From NCBI RefSeq assembly GCF_001277175.1, contig NZ_CP012257.1:4092001-4156000 (forward strand): a stretch of DNA of 64,000 bases, in the 5' to 3' direction. Positions 29,105 to 39,037 of this stretch are shown piece by piece. The stretch is from Cronobacter universalis NCTC 9529. Lineage in GTDB: Bacteria; Pseudomonadota; Gammaproteobacteria; Enterobacterales; Enterobacteriaceae. The position numbers were made by a program, and so were the translations under genes. Within the stretch, counting starts at the first letter, position 1. Each line of letters begins with the position of its first letter. The notes under the pieces are model-generated. The model was given only the letters and a program-made list of their open reading frames with translations. It ran no database searches and had not been told where the DNA came from.

Positions 29105-31135
29105 ATGAACCTCTCCCCTCTCGCACTCTTCTTGCTGCCGGGCATCGCGCTTGCGCAGTGGTCTGCTCCCGACCTGCCCGCGTTTCAGGAAAAGACACCC
29201 GGCGTGTTTACAAGCCAGGGGCTGCTGGCCAAAGGCGCGCAGCCGCTGCGCCTGACGCAGGACAATGCCTGCTGGCAACCCGCAGGCCCCGTCAAGCTCA
29301 ACCAGATGCTCTCACTGGCGCCGTGCGTTGACCCGGCACCCGAGTGGCGACGCTTTCGCGACGGCCATTATCAGGTGCAGATAGACACGCGCTCCGGCAC
29401 CCCGACGCTGATGCTGAGCATTGAGCAGGAAGCGCAAAAAGCCGTGGCGGAAGTGACACGCCAGTGTCCGAAGTGGGACGGCAAACCGCTCACGGTTTCC
29501 GTAAAAGAGACATTCGAGGAAGGCAGCCAGGTACGCGATTTTTACAGCGGCAGTATCGCTACGGTCACGCAGGGGCAAATCACGCTGACGCCTGCGCCCG
29601 GCAGTAACGGGCTTTTGCTGCTGGAGCGCGCAGAATCTCCTTCGCAGGCCGCGTTTAACTGGCACAACGCCACCGTCTATTTCGTCCTGACCGATCGCTT
29701 TGTGAACGGCGACCCCGCCAATGACAACAGCTATGGCCGCCATAAAGACGGCATGCAGGAGATTGGCACGTTTCACGGCGGCGATCTCAAAGGGTTGACC
29801 AGCAAGCTGGATTATCTGCAAACGCTCGGCGTCAATGCGTTATGGATAAGCTCGCCGCTGGAGCAGATCCACGGCTGGGTCGGCGGCGGCGCCAAAGGCG
29901 ATTTCCCCCATTATGCCTACCACGGCTACTACCCGCAGGACTGGACGAAACTGGATGCCAACATGGGCACGCCGGACGACTTACGCCATCTGGTCGATGA
30001 AGCGCACCGGCGCGGCATTCGTGTTTTATTCGACGTGGTGATGAACCACACGGGCTACGCCACGCTCGCTGATATGCAGCAATTCCAGTTTGGCGCGCTC
30101 TACCTCAAAGGCGACGAGCTGAAAAAGACGCTGGGTGAACACTGGACCGACTGGCGCCCTGGCGCGGGCCAGAACTGGCACAGCTTCAATGACTATATTA
30201 ATTTCAGCGACAAAGCGGCCTGGGAAAAATGGTGGGGTAAAACGTGGATCCGCACGGATATCGGCGACTACGACAGCCCCGGCTTTGACGATCTCACGCT
30301 CTCGCTCACCTTTTTACCGGACCTGAAAACAGAATCGACGCAGCCCTCCGGCCTGCCAAACTTTTACCAGCGCAAGCCGGATACCGCGGCGCAGCTTATC
30401 GACGGCGCCACGCCGCGCGATTACCTGACACGCTGGCTCAGCCAGTGGGTGCGCGATTACGGTATCGACGGTTTCCGCGTGGATACGGCAAAACATGTTG
30501 AACTGGCCGCCTGGCAACAGCTGAAAAACGAGGCCAGCGCGGCGCTTGTCGAATGGAAAGCCAAAAACCCGGATAAAAAGCCCGATGACGCGCCGTTCTG
30601 GATGACCGGCGAGGCCTGGGGTCACGGCGTGATGCAGAGCGATTACTACCGCCACGGCTTCGACGCGATGATTAACTTCGATTACCAGGAGCAGGCTGCG
30701 AAAGCCGCGAACTGTTTCGCGAATATCGATATGGTCTGGCAGCAGATGGCGGAAAAACTCCAGGGGTTCAACGCCCTGAGCTATCTCTCCTCGCATGATA
30801 CCCGGCTGTTTCGCGAAGGCGGGCCGCGGGCGGCAGAATTACTTTTGCTCACGCCCGGCGCGGTACAGATTTTTTACGGCGACGAGAGTGAACGGCCTTT
30901 CGGCCCAACCGGCTCCGATCCGCTCCAGGGCACGCGATCCGATATGAACTGGCAGGATCTCAACGGTAAAAGCGCGGCGACGCTCGCGCACTGGCAAAAG
31001 CTCGGGCAGTTCCGCGCGCGTCACCCGGCCATCGGCAGCGGAAAGCAGACCACGCTTTCGCTGCAACAGGGCTACGGTTTTGTGCGCCAGCAGGGTGACG
31101 ATACCGTTATGGTCGTCTGGGCTGGCCAGCAATAA
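29105..31135 (+). CDS. malS: Periplasmic alpha-amylase MalS
   Basis: Periplasmic GH13 alpha-amylase (676 residues, the E. coli length) that trims long maltodextrins. The start at 29105 gives AGGA at 8-nt spacing and a proper signal peptide (MNLSPLALFLLPGIALA/QWSAP); the ATG at 29096 overlaps that ribosome-binding site. GH13 regions: DVVMNHTGYA (I), GFRVDTAKHVEL (II, catalytic Asp), FWMTGEAWGHG (III, catalytic Glu) and SYLSSHDTRLF (IV). The N-terminal 200 residues, with paired cysteines, are the MalS-specific domain. Confidence 0.97.
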   Translation: MNLSPLALFLLPGIALAQWSAPDLPAFQEKTPGVFTSQGLLAKGAQPLRLTQDNACWQPAGPVKLNQMLSLAPCVDPAPEWRRFRDGHYQVQIDTRSGTPTLMLSIEQEAQKAVAEVTRQCPKWDGKPLTVSVKETFEEGSQVRDFYSGSIATVTQGQITLTPAPGSNGLLLLERAESPSQAAFNWHNATVYFVLTDRFVNGDPANDNSYGRHKDGMQEIGTFHGGDLKGLTSKLDYLQTLGVNALWISSPLEQIHGWVGGGAKGDFPHYAYHGYYPQDWTKLDANMGTPDDLRHLVDEAHRRGIRVLFDVVMNHTGYATLADMQQFQFGALYLKGDELKKTLGEHWTDWRPGAGQNWHSFNDYINFSDKAAWEKWWGKTWIRTDIGDYDSPGFDDLTLSLTFLPDLKTESTQPSGLPNFYQRKPDTAAQLIDGATPRDYLTRWLSQWVRDYGIDGFRVDTAKHVELAAWQQLKNEASAALVEWKAKNPDKKPDDAPFWMTGEAWGHGVMQSDYYRHGFDAMINFDYQEQAAKAANCFANIDMVWQQMAEKLQGFNALSYLSSHDTRLFREGGPRAAELLLLTPGAVQIFYGDESERPFGPTGSDPLQGTRSDMNWQDLNGKSAATLAHWQKLGQFRARHPAIGSGKQTTLSLQQGYGFVRQQGDDTVMVVWAGQQ

Positions 31136-31308
31136 TCACCAGGCGGCGTGTCTTCGGGCGCGCCGCCTCGTTATCCAGCATTTAATGCTGCATGCTGTCA
31201 GCATCGAAACATTTTGCATCAGAAAAGCCCCCGCCCGCCGATTTGCACCCGCCATCCTGTAGCGCTATGGTTAGCCTCTTTTTAAAAGAATGCGACAGAC
31301 AGACCGCT

Positions 31309-32565
31309 ATGACGTTTTCACTTTTCGGCGACAAATTTACCCGACATGCAGGCATTACGCGCCTCATGGAGGATCTCAACGACGGATTACGCACCCCCGG
31401 CGCTATCATGCTGGGCGGCGGAAACCCGGCGCAAATCCCGGCGATGAACCACTATTTCCAGGAGCTGCTGGCCTCGATGCTCGAAAGCGGCAAAGTGACT
31501 GATGCGCTTTGCAATTATGATGGCCCGCGCGGAAAAAGTGAGCTGCTGGTAGCCCTGGCGGGGATGTTGCGAAAAGCGTTTGGCTGGGATGTCGAACCAC
31601 AGAATATTGCACTAACAAACGGCAGTCAGAGCGCATTTTTCTACTTGTTTAACCTGTTTGCCGGCCGCCAGGCGGACGGGACATCGAAAAAAGTGCTGTT
31701 CCCGCTGGCCCCCGAATACATCGGCTATGCGGATTCCGGGCTGGAGGAAGACTTGTTCGTCTCCGCGCGTCCGAACATCGAACTGCTGCCTGAAGGCCAG
31801 TTTAAATATCACGTCGATTTCGAGCATCTGCATATCGGCCCGGAAACCGGCATGATCTGCGTATCGCGCCCGACCAACCCCACCGGCAACGTGATCACTG
31901 ACGACGAGCTGATTAAGCTCGACGCGCTCGCCAATCAGCACAACATTCCGCTGGTGATTGATAACGCCTACGGTCTGCCATTCCCGGGCATTATCTTCAG
32001 CGAGGCGCGCCCGCTCTGGAACCCGAATATTATCCTTTGCATGAGCCTTTCCAAGCTCGGCCTGCCGGGCAGCCGCTGCGGCATTATCATCGGCAATGAA
32101 AAAGTGATTTCGGCTATCAGCAACATGAACGGGATCATCAGCCTGGCGCCGGGCGGCATCGGGCCCGCGATGGCCTGTGAGATGATTAAGCGCAACGATC
32201 TGCTGCGTCTGTCTCAGGAGGTGATCAAGCCTTTCTACCAGCAGCGCGTTCAGGAGACGATCGCCATCATTCGCCGTTATCTGTCGCCGGAACGCTGCCT
32301 TATTCATAAACCAGAAGGCGCGATTTTCCTGTGGCTGTGGTTTAAAGATTTGCCGATCACCACCGAGCTGCTCTACCAGCGCCTGAAAAAGCGCGGCGTA
32401 CTGATGGTGCCGGGCGATTTCTTCTTCCCGGGGCTCGATAAGCCGTGGCCGCACACGCATCAGTGCATGCGCATGAACTATGTGCCGGAGCCGCAGAAAA
32501 TCGAGGCGGGCGTAAAAATTCTGGCGGAAGAGATTGAGCGCGCCTGGCAGGAAGCGGGCCAGTAA
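31309..32565 (+). CDS. avtA: Valine-pyruvate transaminase
   Basis: PLP-dependent aminotransferase C (418 residues) that exchanges amino groups between valine and pyruvate/alanine. The start MTFSLFGDKFTRHAGITRLM matches E. coli; the in-frame extension to 31192 is not conserved. The PLP lysine is in LCMSLSKLGLPGSRCG; RPTNPTGNV and the C-terminal MRMNYVPEP (substrate Arg) are intact. It follows malS by 173 bases, a gap that holds its promoter. Confidence 0.96.
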   Translation: MTFSLFGDKFTRHAGITRLMEDLNDGLRTPGAIMLGGGNPAQIPAMNHYFQELLASMLESGKVTDALCNYDGPRGKSELLVALAGMLRKAFGWDVEPQNIALTNGSQSAFFYLFNLFAGRQADGTSKKVLFPLAPEYIGYADSGLEEDLFVSARPNIELLPEGQFKYHVDFEHLHIGPETGMICVSRPTNPTGNVITDDELIKLDALANQHNIPLVIDNAYGLPFPGIIFSEARPLWNPNIILCMSLSKLGLPGSRCGIIIGNEKVISAISNMNGIISLAPGGIGPAMACEMIKRNDLLRLSQEVIKPFYQQRVQETIAIIRRYLSPERCLIHKPEGAIFLWLWFKDLPITTELLYQRLKKRGVLMVPGDFFFPGLDKPWPHTHQCMRMNYVPEPQKIEAGVKILAEEIERAWQEAGQ

Positions 32566-32581
32566 CGTCTTACCGACAGAT

Positions 32582-32608
32582 AAAACGCCGCCTGCGGGCG
32601 GCGTTTTT
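32582..32608. terminator. Terminator between avtA and yicI
   Basis: Stem ACGCCGCC / GGCGGCGT with loop TGCG, A-run before and five T after, 17 bases past the avtA stop and just before the convergent yicI stop. Confidence 0.85.
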
Positions 32609-32613
32609 GTTCC

Positions 32614-34938
32614 TCAGAGCGTGATGATAAGCGCTCGCGCATCGCGCTCCGGCGTCACCAGAACTCCCCATTCGCTGCCCGCGCTGCTGCCGCCGTCAAC
32701 GCTTGCCACCTGCTGAATGTTGCGCAGGCAGAGTGTCCAGCCGGTCGCGTGACCGCGCCCTTCGACCGTCAACCGCTTGCCCTCGCGCTTCACGCACAGC
32801 GTAAATACCGTCTCGCCATTCGCGGCAGGCACCTCGCAGCGCGCTTCAGCGCCGTCCGCCAGGTTAAACAGCTGGAACGCTGTGCCCTCATGCCACGCGT
32901 AGTCGGGCTTCCGATCGTTATTACCCAGCGCCAGCAGCGTATTGCCGCGCACATAAACCGGGAGGCTCAGAAAATCGTGACGCTGCTTATACCAGCGGCC
33001 GCCGTCCAGCTCATCGTTATGCCACAGATGCGTCCAGCGCCCTGGCGGCAGATAAAACGCCACGTCGCCCGCCTCGCTGAAAACCGGCGCGACCAGCACG
33101 CTGTCGCCGAGCATATACTGGCGGTCAAGATAGTCGCAGGCCGGATCGTCCGGAAACTCCAGCATCATGGCGCGCATGACTGGCGTGCCGCGCTCGTGCG
33201 CTAACGCCGACTGCCGATACAGATAAGGCATCAGGCGGCATTTCAGCTGTGTAAAGTGGCGCACCACATCGCAGGCTTCGTCGTCATACGCCCACGGCAC
33301 GCGGTACGATTTGCTGCCATGCAGGCGGCTGTGGCTGGAGAGCAGCCCAAACGCGCACCAGCGTTTATAGACATGCGCGGGCGCGGTGTTTTCAAAACCG
33401 CCGATGTCGTGGCTCCAGAAGCCAAAGCCGGAAAGACCGATGGAAAGGCCGCCGCGCAGGCTTTCCGCCATCGATTCATAGTTGGCGTAACAGTCGCCGC
33501 CCCAGTGCACCGGGAACTGCTGCGCGCCGACGGACGCCGAGCGGGCAAACAGCACCGCCTCTTCCTCGCCCACAGTCTCTTTCAGCACGTTCCAGACCAG
33601 CGCGTTATAAATGAACGCATAGTGGTTGTGCATTTTTTGCGGATCAGCACCGTTATGCCACACCACATCGGTGGGAATGCGCTCGCCGAAATCGGTTTTG
33701 AAGCAGTCGACGCCCATCCCGACCAGCCGTTTCAGATGGCCTGCATACCAGGCACACGCCGCCGGGTTGGTGAAATCGACGATTCCCTGCCCAGGCTGCC
33801 ACTTATCCCACTGCCACACGGCGCCATTCGGTCGCTTCAGCAAGTAGCCCTTCTCCATGCCTTCGCGGAACAGCGGCGATTTCTGGCCGATGTAAGGGTT
33901 AATCCAGACGCAGATCTTCAGGCCGCGCGCCTTCAGGCGTTTAAGCATGCCTTCAGGGTCCGGGAAGGTCGCAGGATCCCACTCGAAATCGCACCACTGG
34001 AAGGCTTTCATCCAGAAGCAGTCGAAGTGAAAGACATGCAGCGGCAGTTCACGCTCCGCCATGCCGTCGATAAACCGGTTCACGGTCTCTTCGTCATAGT
34101 TAGTGGTAAACGAGGTGGTGAGCCACAGCCCGAACGACCAGGCGGGCGGCAGCGCCGGACGCCCCGTAAAGCGGGTATAACGGTCCAGCACCGCTTTTGG
34201 CGTCGGGCCATCGATAACGAAATATTCCAGATATTCACCCGCCACGCTGAACTGTACTTTCGACACTTTCTCCGAGGCGACTTCAAAAGAGACGCACTCC
34301 GGGTGATTCACCAGCACGCCATAGCCGCGGTTGGTCAGATAAAAAGGAATATTTTTATAGGCCTGCTCCGTGCTGGTGCCGCCGTCGCGGTTCCAGGTCT
34401 CCACCGTCTGGCCGTTTTTCACCAGTGCGGTAAACCGCTCGCCGAGTCCATAAACCGTTTCGCCGACGCCGAGATCCAGCCGCTCGAACATGTAGCTGCC
34501 GCCGGTGTTGTTATTCTGCACATAGCCGTTGTTTTTCAACTGGCTGCCGGTAATACGCTCGCCGTCGCGCAGAAAATCGAGCGCCCAGTTTTCGCCTTTG
34601 GTAACCCGCACGCTGAGCGCGCCGCTTTTCAGCTCGGCGTAGCGCTCCGTGTCGCGCAGCTCAACCTGAACATGCGCTTCTGTATTGAGCGGATAATGCG
34701 GGCCGTGGTTCGGCGCGCCCTGAAAATGTTCGATACGCACGCCGATGATTCCCTCCTGCGGCGAGAAAAAACGCAGGGTGAAAAGCGGAATATCGAGCTG
34801 TCCGGCGCGTTCGCGCACGTCGCGCGGCGCCGCATAAACCACCATTTCGCTGTTACGCTGCTCAACATCGAATACCTGAACGGGATGCAGCAGGTTTAAA
34901 CCTGGCTGGATCAGCCAGTTTCCGTCACTGATTTTCAT
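32614..34938 (-). CDS. yicI: Alpha-xylosidase YicI
   Basis: Glycoside hydrolase family 31 enzyme (774 residues) that releases xylose from alpha-xylosides such as isoprimeverose. The nucleophile Asp is in [16 protein letters not shown] and the acid/base Asp in [14 protein letters not shown]; the hexameric YicI-type N-terminal beta-domain and C-terminal domains are complete and closely match E. coli. It lies 3 bases after the transporter gene yicJ and is co-transcribed with it. Its product, xylose, would feed the xyl genes some 9 kb away. Confidence 0.96.
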   Translation of the reverse strand: MKISDGNWLIQPGLNLLHPVQVFDVEQRNSEMVVYAAPRDVRERAGQLDIPLFTLRFFSPQEGIIGVRIEHFQGAPNHGPHYPLNTEAHVQVELRDTERYAELKSGALSVRVTKGENWALDFLRDGERITGSQLKNNGYVQNNNTGGSYMFERLDLGVGETVYGLGERFTALVKNGQTVETWNRDGGTSTEQAYKNIPFYLTNRGYGVLVNHPECVSFEVASEKVSKVQFSVAGEYLEYFVIDGPTPKAVLDRYTRFTGRPALPPAWSFGLWLTTSFTTNYDEETVNRFIDGMAERELPLHVFHFDCFWMKAFQWCDFEWDPATFPDPEGMLKRLKARGLKICVWINPYIGQKSPLFREGMEKGYLLKRPNGAVWQWDKWQPGQGIVDFTNPAACAWYAGHLKRLVGMGVDCFKTDFGERIPTDVVWHNGADPQKMHNHYAFIYNALVWNVLKETVGEEEAVLFARSASVGAQQFPVHWGGDCYANYESMAESLRGGLSIGLSGFGFWSHDIGGFENTAPAHVYKRWCAFGLLSSHSRLHGSKSYRVPWAYDDEACDVVRHFTQLKCRLMPYLYRQSALAHERGTPVMRAMMLEFPDDPACDYLDRQYMLGDSVLVAPVFSEAGDVAFYLPPGRWTHLWHNDELDGGRWYKQRHDFLSLPVYVRGNTLLALGNNDRKPDYAWHEGTAFQLFNLADGAEARCEVPAANGETVFTLCVKREGKRLTVEGRGHATGWTLCLRNIQQVASVDGGSSAGSEWGVLVTPERDARALIITL

Positions 34939-34941
34939 GGC

Positions 34942-36345
34942 TTACCCCTTAGACTTCTGGAATGTTTCACTGACCGGCAGCGTTTCAAATTCACGCTGGT
35001 TATGGCGCGCGCTTTTCGCCAGCTCCGCCAGAATGTTTTTCAAAAACGGCGTTTTCAGCGTGTAGTAACGCTTCGCGATAATGGCGCTCAACACGTAGCA
35101 GAGGCCCGGCGCCAGCGTGAACAGTGAAATAATGATGGTGAGCGTGGCGCCGTTCTGAGTTTTCGCGGCGGCGTCATACCCACCGCCTGCCAGCATCCAG
35201 CCGATCAGCGCGCCGCCCAGCGCCAGACCGAGCTTCAGCACAAACAGCGTGCCCGCGAAGCTAATCCCGGTGAGACGTTTACCGTTGCGCCATTCGCCGT
35301 AATCGACCGTATCGGACATCATGACCCACTGAATGGGCGTCACCAGCTGGTGCAGCACGCCGATGACGAAGATAAAAATGAACATAACGACGGTGGCGCT
35401 CATCGGCACGAAGAACATCGCGACGCTCAGCACGGCCAGCGCGGCGTTGGTCCACCAGAAGACGCTGACTTTGCATTTCCAGTCCGTCAGCGGTTTGGCA
35501 AGCGCGCTGCCAAAGAGATTGCCGACGCAGTAAAGCCCGAGGAACCAGGAGAACAGCGCGGCGTCGCCCATAATCCAGGTGACGTAATACATCATCGCCC
35601 CGCCACGCACGCAGACGGCGAGGATGTTGAGAATGGTTAGCACGCCTACGACGCGCCACTGGTCGTTTTGCAGGATGTCGCGCAGATCTTCGCGCATGGT
35701 GGAAGTGTTCGGCGGCGCCTCGACGCGTTCTTTCGTCGTGAAGAAGCAAAACGCGAGCATCAGACACGCTACAACGGCCAGCACGGCAATCCCCGCCTGA
35801 AAGCCAAACGCCTTATCCTCGCCGCCGAAAAAATTCACCAGCGGCATCATCAGTACCGTGGAGAGCATGCCGCCCGCTGTGGCCAGCACAAAGCGCCAGG
35901 ATTGCAGCGAAATTCGCTGCTGCGGATCGCTGGTAATCACCCCGCCCAGCGCGCAGTAAGGAATATTCACCACCGTATACATCAGCGTGAGCAGCGTATA
36001 GGTGACGGCGGCATAAATCATTTTGCCGCTAAGGCTGAGCTCCGGCGTGCTGTAGGCGAACACGCACACCACACCGAATGGCAACGCGCCAAAGAGCACC
36101 CACGGACGAAATTTGCCCCAGCGGCTGCGGGTGCGGTCGGCGATAAGCCCCATCGCCGGGTCAGAGATGGCGTCGAGCGCGCGGGCCAGCAGAAACATCG
36201 TGCCGACAAACCCTGCGGGGATGCCAAAGATATCGGTATAAAAAAACATCATGTAAAGCATGACGTTATCAAAGACGATATGGCTTGCGGCGTCTCCCAT
36301 GCCGTAGCCAATCTTCTCCTTCACGGAAAGCGCTTGCTCACTCAT
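34942..36345 (-). CDS. yicJ: Xyloside transporter YicJ (GPH family)
   Basis: Sugar:cation symporter of the glycoside-pentoside-hexuronide family (467 residues, about 12 helices), probably importing alpha-xylosides for YicI. The start at 36345 (MSEQALSVKEKIGYGMGDAASHIVFDNVML) follows a GGAGG; the extra 11 codons upstream are not conserved. The GPH signature GYGMGDAA and LARALDAISDPAMGLIADRTRSRWGKFRPW loop are present. First gene of yicJI. Confidence 0.94.
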   Translation of the reverse strand: MSEQALSVKEKIGYGMGDAASHIVFDNVMLYMMFFYTDIFGIPAGFVGTMFLLARALDAISDPAMGLIADRTRSRWGKFRPWVLFGALPFGVVCVFAYSTPELSLSGKMIYAAVTYTLLTLMYTVVNIPYCALGGVITSDPQQRISLQSWRFVLATAGGMLSTVLMMPLVNFFGGEDKAFGFQAGIAVLAVVACLMLAFCFFTTKERVEAPPNTSTMREDLRDILQNDQWRVVGVLTILNILAVCVRGGAMMYYVTWIMGDAALFSWFLGLYCVGNLFGSALAKPLTDWKCKVSVFWWTNAALAVLSVAMFFVPMSATVVMFIFIFVIGVLHQLVTPIQWVMMSDTVDYGEWRNGKRLTGISFAGTLFVLKLGLALGGALIGWMLAGGGYDAAAKTQNGATLTIIISLFTLAPGLCYVLSAIIAKRYYTLKTPFLKNILAELAKSARHNQREFETLPVSETFQKSKG

Positions 36346-36576
36346 TCGGTGGTCCTCCGGCGATACGCGAAATTTCACTTAAGTTTTTTAGCGCCGTTCG
36401 GAACCGCCAGATATTCTGTTTTCTGGTTATTTATTTATGATTCTTGATTTCTGTGATCGCGATAACCTGCTGATGCAACGAATGAATAATTCTTGTGGCC
36501 CGTAACAACGGAAAAACACTTAAGCAAAACCGTACAACGGGGGTTTGAGGGGCGAAAAAAGAGTGTGACGGGGGTA

Positions 36577-36605
36577 TTGGTAAGCGTCTGAAACGCGCCT
36601 ATAAT
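36577..36605 (+). promoter_or_regulatory. Promoter of selC
   Basis: TTGGTA (36577-36582), a 17-base spacer, and TATAAT (36600-36605), followed by the GC-rich discriminator GCGCCGGCC typical of stable-RNA promoters. The tRNA begins 30 bases after the -10 box. The rest of 36346-36576 holds the yicJ upstream region and no gene. Confidence 0.82.
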
Positions 36606-36635
36606 GCGCCGGCCTCCATGTAGCAATGCAGGCGC

Positions 36636-36730
36636 GGAAGATCGTCGTCTCCGGTGAGGCGGCTGGACTTCAAATCCAGTTGGGGCCGCCAGCGGTCCCG
36701 GGCAGGTTCGACTCCTGTGATCTTCCGCCA
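36636..36730 (+). tRNA. selC: tRNA-Sec (UCA)
   Basis: 95-base selenocysteine tRNA. The 8-bp acceptor stem (GGAAGATC / GATCTTCC), the anticodon in GGACTTCAAATCC (UCA read as TCA), the long variable arm (TTGGGGCCGCCAGCGGTCCCGGG), the T-arm GGTTCGACTCC and the encoded GCCA end are all present. It is identical, as far as I recall, to E. coli selC. selC is a frequent integration site for P4-type islands, and one follows here. Confidence 0.98.
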
Positions 36731-36852
36731 AAGTTCTTCCCCCCCATCCGAGAACGTCTAAAAAATCTTTTATTTTTAATAGCAATACCAAATTAATCAT
36801 CCGTGACAGTCCGACAACTTCTCCCTGAATCCATGAAAAATATGTATATTGA

Positions 36853-36875
36853 TGTGTATAGATTTTTTATACACA
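36853..36875. repeat. Perfect inverted repeat before the integrase remnant
   Basis: TGTGTATA / TATACACA, 8 bp on each side of GATTTTT, 17 bases before the integrase ATG. It lies where a P4-type integrase promoter and operator would be, and the second arm with the T-run could also act as a hairpin. The rest of 36731-36891 shows nothing else. Confidence 0.55.
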
Positions 36876-36891
36876 TTTTTGACTTATATAC

Positions 36892-37854
36892 ATGGCACTT
36901 ACAGACATACAAATCAACCGAGCAAAGCCCCAAGACAAGCCCTAAACATTGAACGATGGTCAAGTCCTGTCATTACTCATCAATTCAGACGGCTCAAAGG
37001 GCTGGCGCTTCCGTTTCCGCTTTGCCGGAAAAGCGCGGTTGATATCATTTGGCAGCTACGCAAAAGCCCGTGAGAAGCGCGAGATAGCTTGTAAACAAGT
37101 TGCTAATGGCACTGATCCAGTTGAAGAACGTAAAGCCCAGAAAGTGGCACAACAGCTCTCCACTGAAAACTCCTTTGAAGCCATTTGTCGAGAATGGCAT
37201 GCAAACAAAGCCGATCGCTGGACACTTGCATACCGTGACGAAATCATTAAGACTTTCGAGCAAGATGTTTTCCCTTTTATCGGCAAACGCCCTATGGTGA
37301 GATCAAACCTTTGGAGTTGCTTGAGGTATTACGGCGGATAGAGAAACGTGGTGCGCTTGAGAAAACCAGAAAAGTGCGCCAAAGATGCGGCGAGCTCTAT
37401 CGCTATGCGATCATTACTGGCCGCGCTGAATACAATCCAGCACCTGATTTAGCTATAGCTCTGGCCGTACCTAAGCAAAAACACCACTCTTTTCTATCTG
37501 CCGAAGTGCTGCCTCATTTCATTCGTGATTTGGAAGCATACACCGGCAGCATCATCACCAAAAATGCAACTAAGATAGTTATGCTTACTGGCGTTCGAAC
37601 TCAGGAAATGCGCTTTGCTAAATGGGACGAAGTAGACCTTAATAACGGTATCTGGGAAATCCCTGCAGAAAGGATGAAAATGCGCAGGCCGCATGTCGTA
37701 CCTTTATCAAATCAAGTGATAGAACTCTTTAAGCAGCTTAAATCTATTACCGGCCATTATCCCTATATTTTTATTGGGCGAAATAATCGTAGCAAGCCAA
37801 TCTCGAAGGAGAGCGTGTCACAAGTGATTGAGTTACTTGGCTACAAAGGGCGTG
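36892..37854 (+). pseudogene. P4-type tyrosine integrase, decayed and cut by an IS
   Basis: Remnant of the site-specific recombinase that brought the island to selC. The reading starts MALTDIQINRAKPQDKP and hits an in-frame TAA at 36943-36945, where homologues have Tyr. It then continues in frame (TLNDGQVLSLL, GWRFRFRFAGKARLISFGSY), lacks a few residues after FGSY that homologues carry, and shifts frame near 37293 (one base missing between KRPM and EIKPLELLEVL-like sequence). The second half (37311-37854) holds LTGVRTQEMRFAKW with the first catalytic Arg but ends at the IS, losing the C-terminal HxxR and Tyr nucleophile. Non-functional by four independent lesions. Confidence 0.88.
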
Positions 37855-37883
37855 TGACCTGCCCCCAGGATTAGATACAACCT

Positions 37884-38717
37884 TCAGTTAGTAATGTCAG
37901 TTGGTTTTTCTTCAAATTTCCCGTTTCGCCAGCCCGCTGCAAATTCAGCCGGCGTGAGGTAATTCAGCGATGAATGTGGTCGACACTCGTTATAATCCTG
38001 CCGCCAGTCATTAATTATTTCCCGGGCATGTAGAATATCGCTGAACCAGTGCTCATTCAGGCATTCATCCCGAAAGCGGCCATTGAAACTCTCAATAAAT
38101 CCGTTTTGCGTTGGCTTGCCCGGCTGGATTAAGCGCAACTCAACACCATGTTCAAAGGCCCATTGATCGAGCGCGCGGCAGGTGAACTCCGGGCCCTGAT
38201 CGGTTCTTATCGTTGCAGGATAGCCACGAAACAGCGCAATGCTGTCCAGAATACGTGTCACCTGAACGCCTGTAATCCCGAATGCCGTGGTGATCGTCAG
38301 ACACTCCTTCGTGAAATCATCCACGCAGGTCAGGCACTTCATCCTGCGGCCGCTGGCAAGTGCATCCATGACAAAATCCATCGACCATGTCAGGTTCGGC
38401 GCATCCGGGCGAAGAAGCGGAAGCCGCTCAGTCGCCAGTCCCTTGCGGCGTCGCCTGCGTTTTACACTCAGGCCGTTGAGATGATAGATGCGGTATACCC
38501 GCTTGTGGTTGACGTGAAGGCCCTCCCGACGCAGTAGCTGCCAGATGCGCCGGTAACCAAAGCGGCGGCGCTCAAGTGCCAGCTCTGTGATGCGTAGAGA
38601 CAGCTGCGCGTCAGCAGCCGGACGCTGAGCCGGGTAACGGCAGGTCGACAGGGACAAACCTGCCAGCCTGCAGGCACGACGTTGCGACAGACTTGCGGCC
38701 TCACACATGACTTCCAC
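37884..38717 (-). CDS. IS3-family transposase OrfB (DDE integrase)
   Basis: Catalytic transposase part (277 residues from the ATG at 38717). The HTH_21 region ([20 protein letters not shown]) is followed by the rve DDE core: Asp in [12 protein letters not shown], Asp in [12 protein letters not shown] and Glu in [18 protein letters not shown]. The conserved [19 protein letters not shown] end is intact. It is normally made as an OrfAB fusion by -1 frameshifting; the orfB frame extends upstream past the orfA stop to AAAGTTCTG, overlapping GAAAG in orfA. Confidence 0.93.
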   Translation of the reverse strand: MEVMCEAASLSQRRACRLAGLSLSTCRYPAQRPAADAQLSLRITELALERRRFGYRRIWQLLRREGLHVNHKRVYRIYHLNGLSVKRRRRRKGLATERLPLLRPDAPNLTWSMDFVMDALASGRRMKCLTCVDDFTKECLTITTAFGITGVQVTRILDSIALFRGYPATIRTDQGPEFTCRALDQWAFEHGVELRLIQPGKPTQNGFIESFNGRFRDECLNEHWFSDILHAREIINDWRQDYNECRPHSSLNYLTPAEFAAGWRNGKFEEKPTDITN

Positions 38718-38740
38718 GGCTTCCCGCTTCTGGTCTGTCG

Positions 38741-39004
38741 TCAGAACTTTCGGCCAAGAGCTACCTGAAGCGCCTCCTTATCCAGCATGGCTTCAGCGAG
38801 CAGCTTCTTGAGGCGGGCGTTCTCCTCTTCAAGCGACTTGAGCCGCTTCACTTCGGGAACTTCCATGCCACCAAACTTCTTGCGCCAGGTGTAAAAGGTA
38901 GCGTCTGAAATAGCATGCTTACGGCAGAGTTCCCGGGCTGAAACCCCGGCTTCGGCCTCGCGGAGAATACTGATGATCTGTTCGTCGGAAAAACGCTTCT
39001 TCAT
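38741..39004 (-). CDS. IS3-family transposase OrfA
   Basis: 87-residue DNA-binding subunit: helix-turn-helix ([42 protein letters not shown]) followed by a leucine-zipper-like coiled coil ([28 protein letters not shown]). It starts near the right end of the element and would be joined to OrfB by programmed -1 frameshifting near its last codons (RKF-stop). Confidence 0.93.
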   Translation of the reverse strand: MKKRFSDEQIISILREAEAGVSARELCRKHAISDATFYTWRKKFGGMEVPEVKRLKSLEEENARLKKLLAEAMLDKEALQVALGRKF

Positions 39005-39037
39005 GGGGATGTCCTCATGTGGCTTATGAAGACATTA

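Noticed and set aside
33256..34899. 547-codon open frame on the + strand
   Set aside because: Antisense to yicI, no recognisable domain.
36436..36470. CRP site upstream of yicJ (TGTGATCGCGATAACC)
   Set aside because: Only the left half is good; too weak to list as a feature.
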